Shown in pieces: positions 52,530-61,473 of a stretch of 64,000 bases of DNA. The position numbers were made by a program, and so were the translations under genes. Under the pieces are notes generated by a model. It was given only the letters and a program-made list of their open reading frames with translations, did not search any database and had not been told where the DNA came from. Position 1 is the stretch's first letter. Each line of letters begins with the position of its first letter. This stretch comes from Paenibacillus mendelii (GTDB lineage: Bacteria > Bacillota > Bacilli > Paenibacillales > Paenibacillaceae), in NCBI RefSeq assembly GCF_024498075.1, contig NZ_JANHOF010000004.1:310001-374000 (forward strand). Direction: 5' to 3'.

Positions 52530-53624
52530 TTAATCAAACTTCGGTATTTCGACTTCCGCTCCGCCATGCATGGCCGATTCATGGGCGCAGATGCCTGCGG
52601 CCGTCCAGTTCGCCGAGACTACGGCGCTGATCGAAGCCTGCCGCTCCTCTAGGATGCTGCGAATAAATTCATGCGCAAGATGCGGGTGGGAACCATGATG
52701 TCCGTTGTCAGCATGACGCCTAATTTCAAGCGGCAGCAAGTGACGGAAATCCGGTTCCGGATCGATTGGATACGGAATATAATCGGTGCCTCTGGAGTAA
52801 GCATTGTTTTCACTGCGCCGATACATGACCGGTTCATCCAACCATTCGAAGGAGAGCTTCTCTCCGTATACGCTGAACGTCTCCGCACCTTTTCTGGCCA
52901 TATAAAAGAGACTTCTAGACACTTCCGCAGCCAAATCCGCCTTGTCCAATTGGAAGATCGCACATTCGATCGGAAATGGATTGCCATATGGTTTCTTCAA
53001 TTCTTCCCGCATAAAGCCCGATCCCAAGCAATGGACCTTCTTGGCTCTTGTATCCGCAATTGCCAGTAGAGGCGCGACGGCATGCGTAGCATAGTGCATG
53101 GGCGGTAATCCCATCCAGTAAGAAGGCCATCCTTCCATATCCTGATAGTGAACGCCGCGAAGAAATTGAATATGACCGAATTTCCCTTGCTCGATTAATT
53201 GCTTGAGATGCAAAAAATAGGTCGTGTATACGGCCGTTTCCATCATCATGTAATTTCTCTCGTTCCGTCTTGATGCCTCCACAATCGCATACAATTCCTC
53301 CAGCGTCGTCCCCATCGGAACGGCACATGCGCAATGTTTACCGGCGTTCAAGGCATCTAACGAAAGCTGTGCATGGGTCGGTATAGGAGTCAACAAATGA
53401 ATGGCATCGTATTGATCCGAAGCAAGTACTTCCTCCACACTGGCATGTCTACGATCGATCCCCAGCTGATCGCCTCTTTGCTTCAGCACCTCCTCGTTGA
53501 CATCGCATAGGCCGACATATTCTACATCTGGGTGGTCCTTGTATATTTCCGCGAAGCTGTAACCAAATATTAAGCCGACTACAGCTATTCGAACTTTGCG
53601 ACGATTTGGCAGCACAATCTCCAC
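52530..53624 (-). CDS. Gfo/Idh/MocA-family oxidoreductase, atypical active-site motif
   Basis: A 364-residue NAD(P)-dependent sugar or inositol oxidoreductase. Rossmann part VRIAVVGLIFGYSFAEI, the family loop HLLTPIPTHAQLSLDALNAGKH, then CACAVPMGTTLEEL. In typical members the latter reads EKP, whose Lys is catalytic; here it is AVP, so the catalysis must differ or the protein is a non-canonical subgroup. The C-terminal dimer domain includes MMMETAVYTTYFLHLKQL. The substrate is unknown. Confidence 0.88.
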   Translation of the reverse strand: MEIVLPNRRKVRIAVVGLIFGYSFAEIYKDHPDVEYVGLCDVNEEVLKQRGDQLGIDRRHASVEEVLASDQYDAIHLLTPIPTHAQLSLDALNAGKHCACAVPMGTTLEELYAIVEASRRNERNYMMMETAVYTTYFLHLKQLIEQGKFGHIQFLRGVHYQDMEGWPSYWMGLPPMHYATHAVAPLLAIADTRAKKVHCLGSGFMREELKKPYGNPFPIECAIFQLDKADLAAEVSRSLFYMARKGAETFSVYGEKLSFEWLDEPVMYRRSENNAYSRGTDYIPYPIDPEPDFRHLLPLEIRRHADNGHHGSHPHLAHEFIRSILEERQASISAVVSANWTAAGICAHESAMHGGAEVEIPKFD

Positions 53625-53751
53625 CTTTCACCGATTTCTTGAATTTGGTTATTTCACCTTACCGCACCCAAATTATACAACGGAGACATTAAATTAACGA
53701 TGAGATTATACAACATCGAATTGTGAATTTTCACCGATTTCCACACATTAC

Positions 53752-53796
53752 AAAAAAGGCCCCGTTTCCATCGTGACTTCATCATGGAAGCGGAGC
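53752..53796 (-). terminator. Terminator after the ABC exporter operon
   Basis: 14-bp imperfect inverted repeat (53758-53771 with 53783-53796) followed on the minus strand by six T's. Confidence 0.75.
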
Positions 53797-53826
53797 CGTA
53801 CTTAAGGCTACTCATTCAATTGGCAG

Positions 53827-54930
53827 TTACACCCGGCGGCGTTCCATCAGATTGATCCCGATCCCCATGCAGATCACACCGATCATGCACAGCTTGGCAA
53901 CCGATAGAAAGACATCCGGCCAACCTGCGTTGTAGATCGCGATATCAATCATCGCATCCAATGCATGTTTCAACGGGAACAATTCGGATATTGTGAGCAG
54001 AAATTCATTCGTAATCGTTCCCGGCGGCATGTAAGCGCCGCTTAATAGCGGCATGATCGGAATGACGGACGGAAAGACCGCATTGAACTGTTCCGGTGTC
54101 CGCACCATTCCCGTGAGCAGCATAGACAAAGCTACGATCGTCATTGAGTACATTGCAGCAATCAAGAGCAGCATACCGAACTGATCGCCAAGATTAAAGC
54201 CGAACGCGTAGCGGAAGAGAAGAAATACCGCCGCTATTTGAGCAAAGCCGATCATGGCGCTGTACATGAGATGTCCCATGTACATCTCAGACTTCCGTAC
54301 CGGGGAGAGGATAACCCGGCTCCATATTCCGGATACCTTCTCCATCGTGATCGAGTTGATCTTGAAGCCTATTGTGAACATTACGAGGAATAGGGTGAAC
54401 GTAAATAGCAGTTGCAGGCTCATATTATATTTAATGAGTTGACTGCCTTCCGTTGTTTGCGATTGTACGGTTATTGGCGGATGCTTCAAGTAGGTTTCTA
54501 CTTCCGTTCGAAATGCGCTCGTATCCTTCTTGTAAGCTTCTGCTGCTCGCAGCTGCAGTTCCTCAACAAATACGGTGTGAACCTGCTGCTCCACAAGCTG
54601 TACATTCGGATTATCGATGGCTGCGATGATCCGGTAGTCATTCTCCATTAATTGAAGTGCTGCGTCGGCACGGCCCTCCCGCACTTCCGAATGGGCCTGT
54701 AGTTCATCCTGCATGACAAATTCAACCGCATCGCCCTTATTCAACAAGTCAAGCCATTCTTCCGCTGCAGTGTCTCCCGCACCTTCTGCCGGGAATACAC
54801 CGATTTGCATCTTGCTGTCCGAGCCCGTCCCGAATAGAAGTGTGGCGAGGATGCTGAGCCCGCAGAAGGCCAGAATCATTATCGGAGAACGCTTCTCCTT
54901 CATCCATTGCGCCATAAATATCGGATTCAT
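53827..54930 (-). CDS. ABC-2 type exporter permease (second)
   Basis: About 367 residues of the ABC2_membrane_3 type: one N-terminal membrane helix, a large extracytoplasmic loop (roughly residues 40-200), then a bundle of five membrane helices (LLFTFTLFLVMFTIGFKINS to AKLCMIGVICMGIGINL). The start ATG 54930 shares a base with the upstream permease stop (TAATG) and has AAGGGGGCG upstream, which argues against the longer frame to 54957. It pairs with the upstream permease and ATPase to form an exporter. Confidence 0.9.
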   Translation of the reverse strand: MNPIFMAQWMKEKRSPIMILAFCGLSILATLLFGTGSDSKMQIGVFPAEGAGDTAAEEWLDLLNKGDAVEFVMQDELQAHSEVREGRADAALQLMENDYRIIAAIDNPNVQLVEQQVHTVFVEELQLRAAEAYKKDTSAFRTEVETYLKHPPITVQSQTTEGSQLIKYNMSLQLLFTFTLFLVMFTIGFKINSITMEKVSGIWSRVILSPVRKSEMYMGHLMYSAMIGFAQIAAVFLLFRYAFGFNLGDQFGMLLLIAAMYSMTIVALSMLLTGMVRTPEQFNAVFPSVIPIMPLLSGAYMPPGTITNEFLLTISELFPLKHALDAMIDIAIYNAGWPDVFLSVAKLCMIGVICMGIGINLMERRRV

Positions 54931-56204
54931 TAGATACGCCCCCTTCTTGGAAAGCACCAGCTTGCTAGGCCGATTGTTGCAATTGCGAATACGGCCAGCT
55001 TAACAAGAGGCACTGACAGGTCCGCTACCGTCTCTGTCTGGATCCATTGGAGGAGCACAGCAAGCGACAATCCGTTCGGCGTCCATTCGCCGGCTGATCG
55101 AAGCCAGTCAGGCAATATATAGATCGGTACGAAGCTGCCGCCGATCGTGCCTGCAATCAATGAAAAGATGAAAGCAATGCCGTTTGCTGTCTCGTCATGT
55201 AATCGGAACACCAGCGCGGTGAAGAGCACGACCAACGCGCCCACGCACAGTGACAATAGAACAAGGACAGCGGACACGCCAAGCCAGAACAGTAACGAGC
55301 GACCCGGGAAGATGTTCAGAGCGAAATGCGAAATAAGTATAATAATTGATAGCTGCAAGATAGACAAGCAGAAGGCAGCACTCATCTTTCCCATCAAATA
55401 ATGAAACGGCTGAGAACCCGTAAGAAGGATTCGTTGAAACGTGCGCTCCCGTTTCTCTGTAATCGCTTTTGAAGCCATCGTAACGGATAACAGAAGCGCA
55501 AATACGATACTGATCGCCAGAGCGTAATATTGAAAGGAGGTTACCGTTTCGACACCGTCAACCATCTCCCTGCCGCCTATTCCGCTATAATCGTCCGATG
55601 CTATAGCCGCTGCGCCGGCATCCGCTCCCAACAAGTGGTGGAAAGCAGATTGCACATTCAACTTTTGGACATAGCCATCGATAATGTCATTCAGAACACC
55701 GACTTGCAAGGAAGCCTTCTCGGCTATTATGCGAAGCGCTGTTCCCTCCCCGTCGTTCCATACCATTTTATTCAGTGCTGCAAGCGTAAATCCATCCGGT
55801 ATGGTTACAACCGCTGCAATCCGCTCTTCTTGCAATTGCTGGAGGGCATCGTCGTTCCCCAGTTCTTCCATGCTAACGATTTCTTTCACGTGTTCAGCTT
55901 GAAATACCTGCTTAAGCATTCGAATTGGAGATAATTGCTCCAATTGCTGCTCGATATCCAACAATTCATCATCCGGCAAGGAACGTGCAGCGAGAGAATC
56001 CCGAAACTCCTGCATGGCGGCTTGCTCATCGTCTGCATTTACAAGAGCCACCTTTATCTGCAAAGTCTTGGTTGGATTCTCGACCCAGCCAGGCAGTGCG
56101 ATCCCAATAACGGCAATGATCACAAGCGGCGAGATCAGTGAGATGATAATTTCCTTCCGGTCTCGCCAGTGAACCAGGAAATCCTTCTTGAAGAATGAGA
56201 TCAA
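54930..56204 (-). CDS. ABC-2 type exporter permease (first)
   Basis: A 424-residue permease with the same layout: N-terminal helix (IIISLISPLVIIAVIGIAL), a long extracytoplasmic domain (about residues 40-220) and a C-terminal bundle of helices (FQYYALAISIVFALLLSVTM onwards). KRERTFQRILLTGSQPFHYL is the cytoplasmic loop that meets the ATPase. It is 12 bp downstream of the ATPase gene. Likely exports a peptide, lipid or sodium-type substrate; unknown. Confidence 0.9.
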   Translation of the reverse strand: MISFFKKDFLVHWRDRKEIIISLISPLVIIAVIGIALPGWVENPTKTLQIKVALVNADDEQAAMQEFRDSLAARSLPDDELLDIEQQLEQLSPIRMLKQVFQAEHVKEIVSMEELGNDDALQQLQEERIAAVVTIPDGFTLAALNKMVWNDGEGTALRIIAEKASLQVGVLNDIIDGYVQKLNVQSAFHHLLGADAGAAAIASDDYSGIGGREMVDGVETVTSFQYYALAISIVFALLLSVTMASKAITEKRERTFQRILLTGSQPFHYLMGKMSAAFCLSILQLSIIILISHFALNIFPGRSLLFWLGVSAVLVLLSLCVGALVVLFTALVFRLHDETANGIAFIFSLIAGTIGGSFVPIYILPDWLRSAGEWTPNGLSLAVLLQWIQTETVADLSVPLVKLAVFAIATIGLASWCFPRRGRI

Positions 56205-56216
56205 GCGGCTCCCTCC

Positions 56217-57149
56217 CTAGTCTCTCAAGGTTCGACCGGTCAGATGCAAGAATACATCCTCTAGGCTCGGTGTATGCACATGGATATTAATGATTTCCAC
56301 TTGGTGGCTTTCCGCAGTTTGAACGATTTGGGATAGTAAGCTGCTATGTTTGGCGATAATCAGCTTCAAACCGTTATCGGTTTCTTCGACATGCCTGATC
56401 GGTGCCAACGATCGAAGCACATTAGCCAAATCTTTGTTTGGCTTATCCAGCTTGAGCAGCAGTGTATCTTCACCGGACAGAATACGGCGCAGCTCCTCCG
56501 TCGTTCCCGATGCGATAATCCGCCCATGATCCATAATGTAAACCCGGCTGCATAGCTGCTCTACTTCTTCCATGTAGTGACTCGTATACAACACCGTAGT
56601 CCCCTTCTCGCGATTTAACAGTCTGACGGTTTCAAGGATATGATTGCGCGATTGCGGATCGATCCCGACTGTCGGCTCATCCATGATCACGATTTGTGGA
56701 TCGTGCAGCAGCGCGGCAGCTATATTGATGCGTCTCTTCATCCCGCCGGAGTAGGTTTTAATGAGCTCCTTCTGCCGATCCCGCAGCCCGACCATCTCCA
56801 GCAATTCTTGAATCTTCGCTTCCAGCTGCTTGCCCTTCAGCCGGTAGATGCTGCCGAAAAACTTTAAGTTTTCATAAGCGCTCAATTCCTCATACAGTGC
56901 AATTTCCTGCGGAACTACGCCGAGTACTTGACGAATGAACTGCGGCTTGCTGACGATGCTTACCCCATTCAGCCTGACGTCCCCCGAATTCGGCGTTAAT
57001 AAGGAAGAAATCATCGAGATGGTCGTTGATTTGCCTGCTCCGTTCGGCCCCAGCAAGCCCACGGATTCACCTTGATCCAAAAATAAGCTCACATCGTCAA
57101 CCGCGGTTCTTCCTTTGAAAACCTTCCGTAACTCCATTGCTTCCAGCAT
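56217..57149 (-). CDS. ABC exporter ATPase (multidrug/NatA-like)
   Basis: A 310-residue ATPase: Walker A GPNGAGKST, Q-loop VVPQEIALYEELSAYENL, signature TYSGGMKRRINIA, Walker B IVIMDEPTVGIDPQS, H-loop LYTSHYMEE. The C-terminal extension (LILKLDK-like region to HVHTPSLEDVFLHLTGRTLRD) is typical of ATPases that serve ABC-2 permeases. The start ATG 57149 follows GGGGAG; the longer open frame to 57314 lacks a ribosome site. Lies downstream of a histidine kinase/response regulator pair. Confidence 0.94.
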   Translation of the reverse strand: MLEAMELRKVFKGRTAVDDVSLFLDQGESVGLLGPNGAGKSTTISMISSLLTPNSGDVRLNGVSIVSKPQFIRQVLGVVPQEIALYEELSAYENLKFFGSIYRLKGKQLEAKIQELLEMVGLRDRQKELIKTYSGGMKRRINIAAALLHDPQIVIMDEPTVGIDPQSRNHILETVRLLNREKGTTVLYTSHYMEEVEQLCSRVYIMDHGRIIASGTTEELRRILSGEDTLLLKLDKPNKDLANVLRSLAPIRHVEETDNGLKLIIAKHSSLLSQIVQTAESHQVEIINIHVHTPSLEDVFLHLTGRTLRD

Positions 57150-57288
57150 CGAATCTCCCCTTCCAATCGCGCGCCTAACCTTATTCCTACCGGTAAGTAT
57201 ACATAGAAAAAGACAGTGCTCACACTGTCCTCCGTCATCCATTCCTGCTCTACCCATGACTGAAGTCATGTTTGTTCTGCTGTCCGTT

Positions 57289-57924
57289 CTATACGACGTT
57301 GTGACGGATCGCATAGATCGCTACCTGTGTACGATCACGCAATTCGAGCTTCTCCATCAATTGACTCATATGATTTTTGACCGTGCCGACCGACAAGCCT
57401 AGTTCTTCGGAAATTTCCCGGTTGCTGCGGCCCTCCCCAACAAGTCTCAAGATATCCATCTCGCGGGGTGTAATGGCGGAATCGACTGTCTTCTCTTCCT
57501 CCGAACGATGAAGCAGCCGCGGGATCACCTTGGCCGCAACATGATCCTGCAGCGACAGTCCGCCTGACATGCAGCTGCGAATGGAACGAATCAACGCATC
57601 GGGTTCGGCATCCTTTAGCATATATCCGCTCGCTCCGATCTTCAAAGCCTCAAGCGCATACTCGTCATCGTTAAACGTCGTCAGCATGAGAACCTTACGA
57701 TCCGGCCACCGCTTCCGGATCATTCGTCCGGCTTCCAAGCCATTCATGACCGGCATCTGGATATCGAGAATAACCAGATCGAATCGATTCCGCTCGTTCT
57801 GTTCCACCGCTTCCCGCCCATTGCCGGCTTCGCCGGTCACGCGCAGCTCATCATCCGTCTCGATCATCATCTTCAAACCATGACGTACCATCGCTTGATC
57901 CTCGGCAAGTAAAATTCTGATCAT
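57289..57924 (-). CDS. NarL/LuxR-type response regulator
   Basis: A 211-residue response regulator. The receiver domain has the acidic pocket LLAEDQAM, the phosphorylated Asp in VILDIQMPVMNG, Thr in LTTFNDDEY, and the Lys in YMLKDAEPD. The C-terminal LuxR-type helix-turn-helix is ITPREMDILRLVGEGRSNRE. The start overlaps the kinase stop by 4 nt (ATGA). Its likely targets are the ABC exporter genes just downstream. Confidence 0.96.
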   Translation of the reverse strand: MIRILLAEDQAMVRHGLKMMIETDDELRVTGEAGNGREAVEQNERNRFDLVILDIQMPVMNGLEAGRMIRKRWPDRKVLMLTTFNDDEYALEALKIGASGYMLKDAEPDALIRSIRSCMSGGLSLQDHVAAKVIPRLLHRSEEEKTVDSAITPREMDILRLVGEGRSNREISEELGLSVGTVKNHMSQLMEKLELRDRTQVAIYAIRHNVV

Positions 57925-59072
57925 CTGGTTGTCTCCTCTACGCTGGATGTAAGGTTCAGCGGCAATGTGCCGCTGACGATAAACCGTTCATGATTCGAGA
58001 TCACCTCAAGCCGTCCATGGTTATTCTCGATTCGTTCCCGCATCGATTTGAAGCCGAAGCCCTCCTGGAATGGAGCATGGGCTGCGCCTGGATTCGAGAT
58101 CTCGAAGCGGAACACGCTGCCGCCCGGCGCTTCGAACATGACCTCAGCCTCCCGGGACCTGCTGTGCTTCATAATATTCGTTAACGCCTCTTGGACGACA
58201 CGGTATACCGCAATGGATTGATTGTTCGTTAATGGAGCGGACAGCGCCCCGTGCTTCACGGCAAAGTGGATTTTAATCACGCTCTCCGCTTCAAGCTTGC
58301 GAATTAATCTCATGATGGCAGGCAGTCCGCCTGGCTCATGATCCTGTAATGCCTTGACCGCGCTTCTCGTTTCCTGCAAGCTCTCCCGCGCCAGCTCCCT
58401 CAGATTCCGAACTTGAACCTCCGACTCCGCATCCGTCTGCATGCGAAATACTTCCAGCTGCATCATTAAGGCCGTCAGCTTATGTCCGACTGAATCATGA
58501 ATATCCTGGCCAACCCGCGCACGCTCCTCTTGACGGGCCAATTCCTCATCGGATGCCATACGCCTTTTCATTTTGCGATATTCGCCTAATAGCGCCTCGT
58601 TTCGTGCGGCAGCATCCACTGCTTGCTGCCAGACAATGCGATAGACGGTGAAAGCAAGCGTTAGCAGCACCGCATATAAACCGATATAGACGGCAGGCAG
58701 ATTGGGATAATCCGCGAGTGAGGGAGCATAGGCGCCTAATGTCAGAAAGAAGCCGACGATACAGGCATGAATAACCGGTAATCGATAGACTGCTTTCCCC
58801 GCAAGCAGTGACAGCACCAAGAATGTATATGGATTGACGGTCCCATCCATGTCCGGCCATAGAACGCTGACAGCAAGTATCGAAGCAAAGATCAGATTGA
58901 TCGTCAGAAGAACCGGTTTTGTTCGCAGTAGAGGAGATATGAAGAAGGCTGCGAAGAAAGTGGCGGTGCCCAGCATTCTCCATGGCATCATCCGTGTCTC
59001 CAGCGGTAGATGCAGCAGACCACAAATCCAAATGAGGATTAATAGAGATAGCCATATCCAAAACGTGTGCAT
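57921..59072 (-). CDS. Sensor histidine kinase (HisKA_3, DesK/LiaS-like)
   Basis: About 383 residues: five or six N-terminal membrane helices (residues 1-150), a coiled segment, then the HisKA_3 phospho-acceptor GQDIHDSVGHKLTALMMQLE and a HATPase_c domain (VVQEALTNIMKHSRSREAEV, GFGFKSMRERIENNHGRL). The sensing part is membrane-embedded, like kinases that detect lipid or membrane stress. ATG 59072 follows AAGGAG. Signals through the downstream regulator. Confidence 0.92.
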   Translation of the reverse strand: MHTFWIWLSLLILIWICGLLHLPLETRMMPWRMLGTATFFAAFFISPLLRTKPVLLTINLIFASILAVSVLWPDMDGTVNPYTFLVLSLLAGKAVYRLPVIHACIVGFFLTLGAYAPSLADYPNLPAVYIGLYAVLLTLAFTVYRIVWQQAVDAAARNEALLGEYRKMKRRMASDEELARQEERARVGQDIHDSVGHKLTALMMQLEVFRMQTDAESEVQVRNLRELARESLQETRSAVKALQDHEPGGLPAIMRLIRKLEAESVIKIHFAVKHGALSAPLTNNQSIAVYRVVQEALTNIMKHSRSREAEVMFEAPGGSVFRFEISNPGAAHAPFQEGFGFKSMRERIENNHGRLEVISNHERFIVSGTLPLNLTSSVEETTR

Positions 59073-59216
59073 ATTGATCTCCTTAACCACGGTAGTGTAC
59101 GCTTCCATAATATCAAACAAAAAGGGTGTTTATCTATCAAACTGCCATATTCTACAGATGTATGCGTAAAAAAGAGGTTTTAGGAAAAGAATCGAATATC
59201 CTTTGCCAAACATAAA

Positions 59217-59259
59217 GAACCCGTAGAAGAATCAACGGAATTGATTCTTCTACGGGTTC
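59217..59259. terminator. Strong terminator between the dioxygenase and kinase genes
   Basis: Perfect 19-bp inverted repeat (59217-59235 with 59241-59259) around a 5-nt loop, followed by CTTTTC on the plus strand. It follows the PhyH gene and keeps its transcript out of the kinase operon. Confidence 0.9.
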
Positions 59260-59316
59260 CTTTTCTCATATCAAATCACTTAGGGTCTGATCCACATACA
59301 TGTACATGGATAACGT

Positions 59317-60018
59317 TTATGATTTATTTTTCCCATAATGTCTATATCCTACTGAAGCTGGGGCTTGCACAATAGATTTTTGCTTTTCCGTAAGCAAATC
59401 CATCCGCTCCTGCGATCTTTGGAAGGCTGCCCACGAAATCATCGCCGGCGCATATTTGAAAAGCAATGATCTGCGTTGGTGTGAAGCTTTCCAAGTATAG
59501 GTACCGTGGGTCAGCGCCTCGGTAAAAATGAGCACATCTCCCGCTTTTTGCGAAATATGAACAGTAGGTCCGGTTTCAGAGTAGTCTACGAATTCTTTGG
59601 GAGTTCTGTAATTTGATTTATGACTGCCGGGGATGCAGCAGAAACCACCGTCCTGATCGCCAATATCCGACAGCGCATAGGAAACGACTGTAAGGCCGCT
59701 ATACATCCTCTCATTTTTAAATATATAATATTGACCCGGATCGTAAGGAACCCCGCCGCCATGAAGTCCAAACAATGAATCTCCTTTTTGATGAATGATG
59801 GAATATTCATGATCCAGCCGATACTCCTCCTGGAGAATCTCGGTCAGATATGGCTCAATAGTTGGATCGTCAATCAGATTACGAAATGCCGGCTCTTCCC
59901 ATAATACCTTCTTCTCATCGATTGCCCGGTTCAGTATAGTGAGCTGCTCCTGGGACAATACATTCTCAATAACTATGTAACCTTGTAAATCAAATAAATA
60001 TTTTTCCTTTTCGTTCAT
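59317..60018 (-). CDS. Phytanoyl-CoA dioxygenase (PhyH)-family protein
   Basis: A 233-residue Fe(II)/2-oxoglutarate dioxygenase fold. N-terminal FDLQGYIVIENVLSQEQL, the metal region SLFGLHGGGVPYDPGQYY, then DGGFCCIPGSHKSNYRTP with the second His, and GDVLIFTEALTHGTYTW toward the 2-oxoglutarate Arg. The usual HxD pair is not obvious: the first His is followed by glycines, so the iron ligands need checking. The start ATG 60018 follows AGGAGGTGG. Substrate unknown; it stands alone. Confidence 0.85.
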   Translation of the reverse strand: MNEKEKYLFDLQGYIVIENVLSQEQLTILNRAIDEKKVLWEEPAFRNLIDDPTIEPYLTEILQEEYRLDHEYSIIHQKGDSLFGLHGGGVPYDPGQYYIFKNERMYSGLTVVSYALSDIGDQDGGFCCIPGSHKSNYRTPKEFVDYSETGPTVHISQKAGDVLIFTEALTHGTYTWKASHQRRSLLFKYAPAMISWAAFQRSQERMDLLTEKQKSIVQAPASVGYRHYGKNKS

Positions 60019-60143
60019 CCTAACCACCTCCTGTACTTCTCAACAAGCAATAAATTATACTCAAGATCAGGATTATTTATACTAGTAATAGAGTAGTTGA
60101 TTCGATCTAATCGCCCTCTATAAGGAAGAGAAGCTGTCCCGGT

Positions 60144-60182
60144 AAAAAACACCACCCAAGTTTCCGATGACTTGAGCGGTGC
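60144..60182 (-). terminator. Terminator after the GH5 lipoprotein gene
   Basis: 12-bp stem with two mismatches (60150-60161 with 60170-60181), followed by six T's on the minus strand. Confidence 0.7.
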
Positions 60183-60204
60183 GGAATTATTCAAGTGTTC
60201 CCGG

Positions 60205-61386
60205 TTACTTCAGCTTCGACATGCGCTTGTTCATCTCTTGAAGCATCTCTAACTGGTAACGACGTTCGTTCGAGCCCAAGATCGTGTTTTCGGGCTGGTT
60301 CGGAAGATCGTAAACCCATACTGCTGTCAGGGGCACCTGTGCTTTCTCGATTTCATTCATATAGCTCTCGAAGACCGGTCTTCCGGTTTCCTCTGGGCCG
60401 CTCACGCCGATTTCTCCGATAAACAGCGGCTGCTTCGCCTCTGCCGATGCTTCCATCATCAGCGGGACCAATACTTTCGGGTCATCTGGAGCACCGAAAC
60501 GCGCTTCACCAGGATAATAATGGACGGTCAGCATGGAGTATGGCAGCGGATTCTGATCCTTCAAGATGGTCTTGAAGTTTTCCTTCGTATCCTGTCCCCA
60601 TGAATTTTGTTCGCGTTGATGCCAAGCCGATGGACGAGGCAATGCATTCCCTGTCAGGATAATGCGGCTCGAATCGATCCCCTGAACGGTCTTCGCAAAT
60701 TCCGCCTGCAGCGTGGCCATCGTTTCGCTCGTCACGTCATCCTTCTCGGACCGCTCAGTTGGCGTCCCAAGTTCAGGCACGACTGGAGGTCTTGCATCCT
60801 TCGCATTGGGCAGGTCCACCTGAAGGTTGAACTCATTGCCTAGCTCCCAGCCCCAAATCGCAGGCGAATCCTTATATCTCGTGACGACCTCGGTTACGTA
60901 AGTGCGCATCATGTCCATCGTTTTACTGTTTACGTCGCCCCAAGCGTTCCTTGGCTCCTTCATCAGATCGGGCCATGAAGTCTCTGCCCAGATAAAAGAA
61001 GGGATGAGCCCAACACCCGCTTCCTCAGCCGCTTTAACAACATCGTCCATCAGCTGGTAATACTTCTCGCGGTCATCAAAATACATCTTGAAGCTTACCG
61101 GCCAATAAGGACTCGCGGCAAACCGGACAAACGGGATACCGAAGCTGCCGATTTCCTTTAATCCCTCTGCATAACTCTTGTCCTCCGGATCGTCCATGGT
61201 GCGGTTAAACAAGCTGAAAAAGTTAAGTCCCACGCCATGATACGGCTTGCCGTCACGAATCAATATTCCTTCTTCGTTCACGCTCAGTCCCATTGCATCC
61301 GGCTCCTTATCCAGAAGTGAGCAGCCTGAAAGCACAAGCAGCAATACAAGCAATCCAGCCATAGCGCTGATACTTAATCGTCTCAT
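60205..61386 (-). CDS. GH5-like cellulase/mannanase-family lipoprotein
   Basis: About 393 residues. The signal peptide ends at the lipobox LSGC. The barrel matches glycoside hydrolase family 5 (cellulase family): YHGVGLNFFSLFNRT, LPPSFIW-like strand (GLIPSFIWAETSWPD), the acid/base Glu in WGWELGNEFNLQ, and the nucleophile Glu in FIGEIGVSG. It should act on beta-linked glucan or mannan at the cell surface. The start is ATG 61386, with GGAGGG upstream (61425 and 61473 are alternatives). It follows the beta-mannosidase gene, so mannan or mannooligosaccharide use is plausible. Confidence 0.88.
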   Translation of the reverse strand: MRRLSISAMAGLLVLLLVLSGCSLLDKEPDAMGLSVNEEGILIRDGKPYHGVGLNFFSLFNRTMDDPEDKSYAEGLKEIGSFGIPFVRFAASPYWPVSFKMYFDDREKYYQLMDDVVKAAEEAGVGLIPSFIWAETSWPDLMKEPRNAWGDVNSKTMDMMRTYVTEVVTRYKDSPAIWGWELGNEFNLQVDLPNAKDARPPVVPELGTPTERSEKDDVTSETMATLQAEFAKTVQGIDSSRIILTGNALPRPSAWHQREQNSWGQDTKENFKTILKDQNPLPYSMLTVHYYPGEARFGAPDDPKVLVPLMMEASAEAKQPLFIGEIGVSGPEETGRPVFESYMNEIEKAQVPLTAVWVYDLPNQPENTILGSNERRYQLEMLQEMNKRMSKLK

Positions 61387-61473
61387 CTTCTTCTTGACCC
61401 TCCGATTCGCAATAAACAATACCATTCTCTCTACACCAATCAACAAACCGTGCTGCCCGCATGGGTTCGACAA

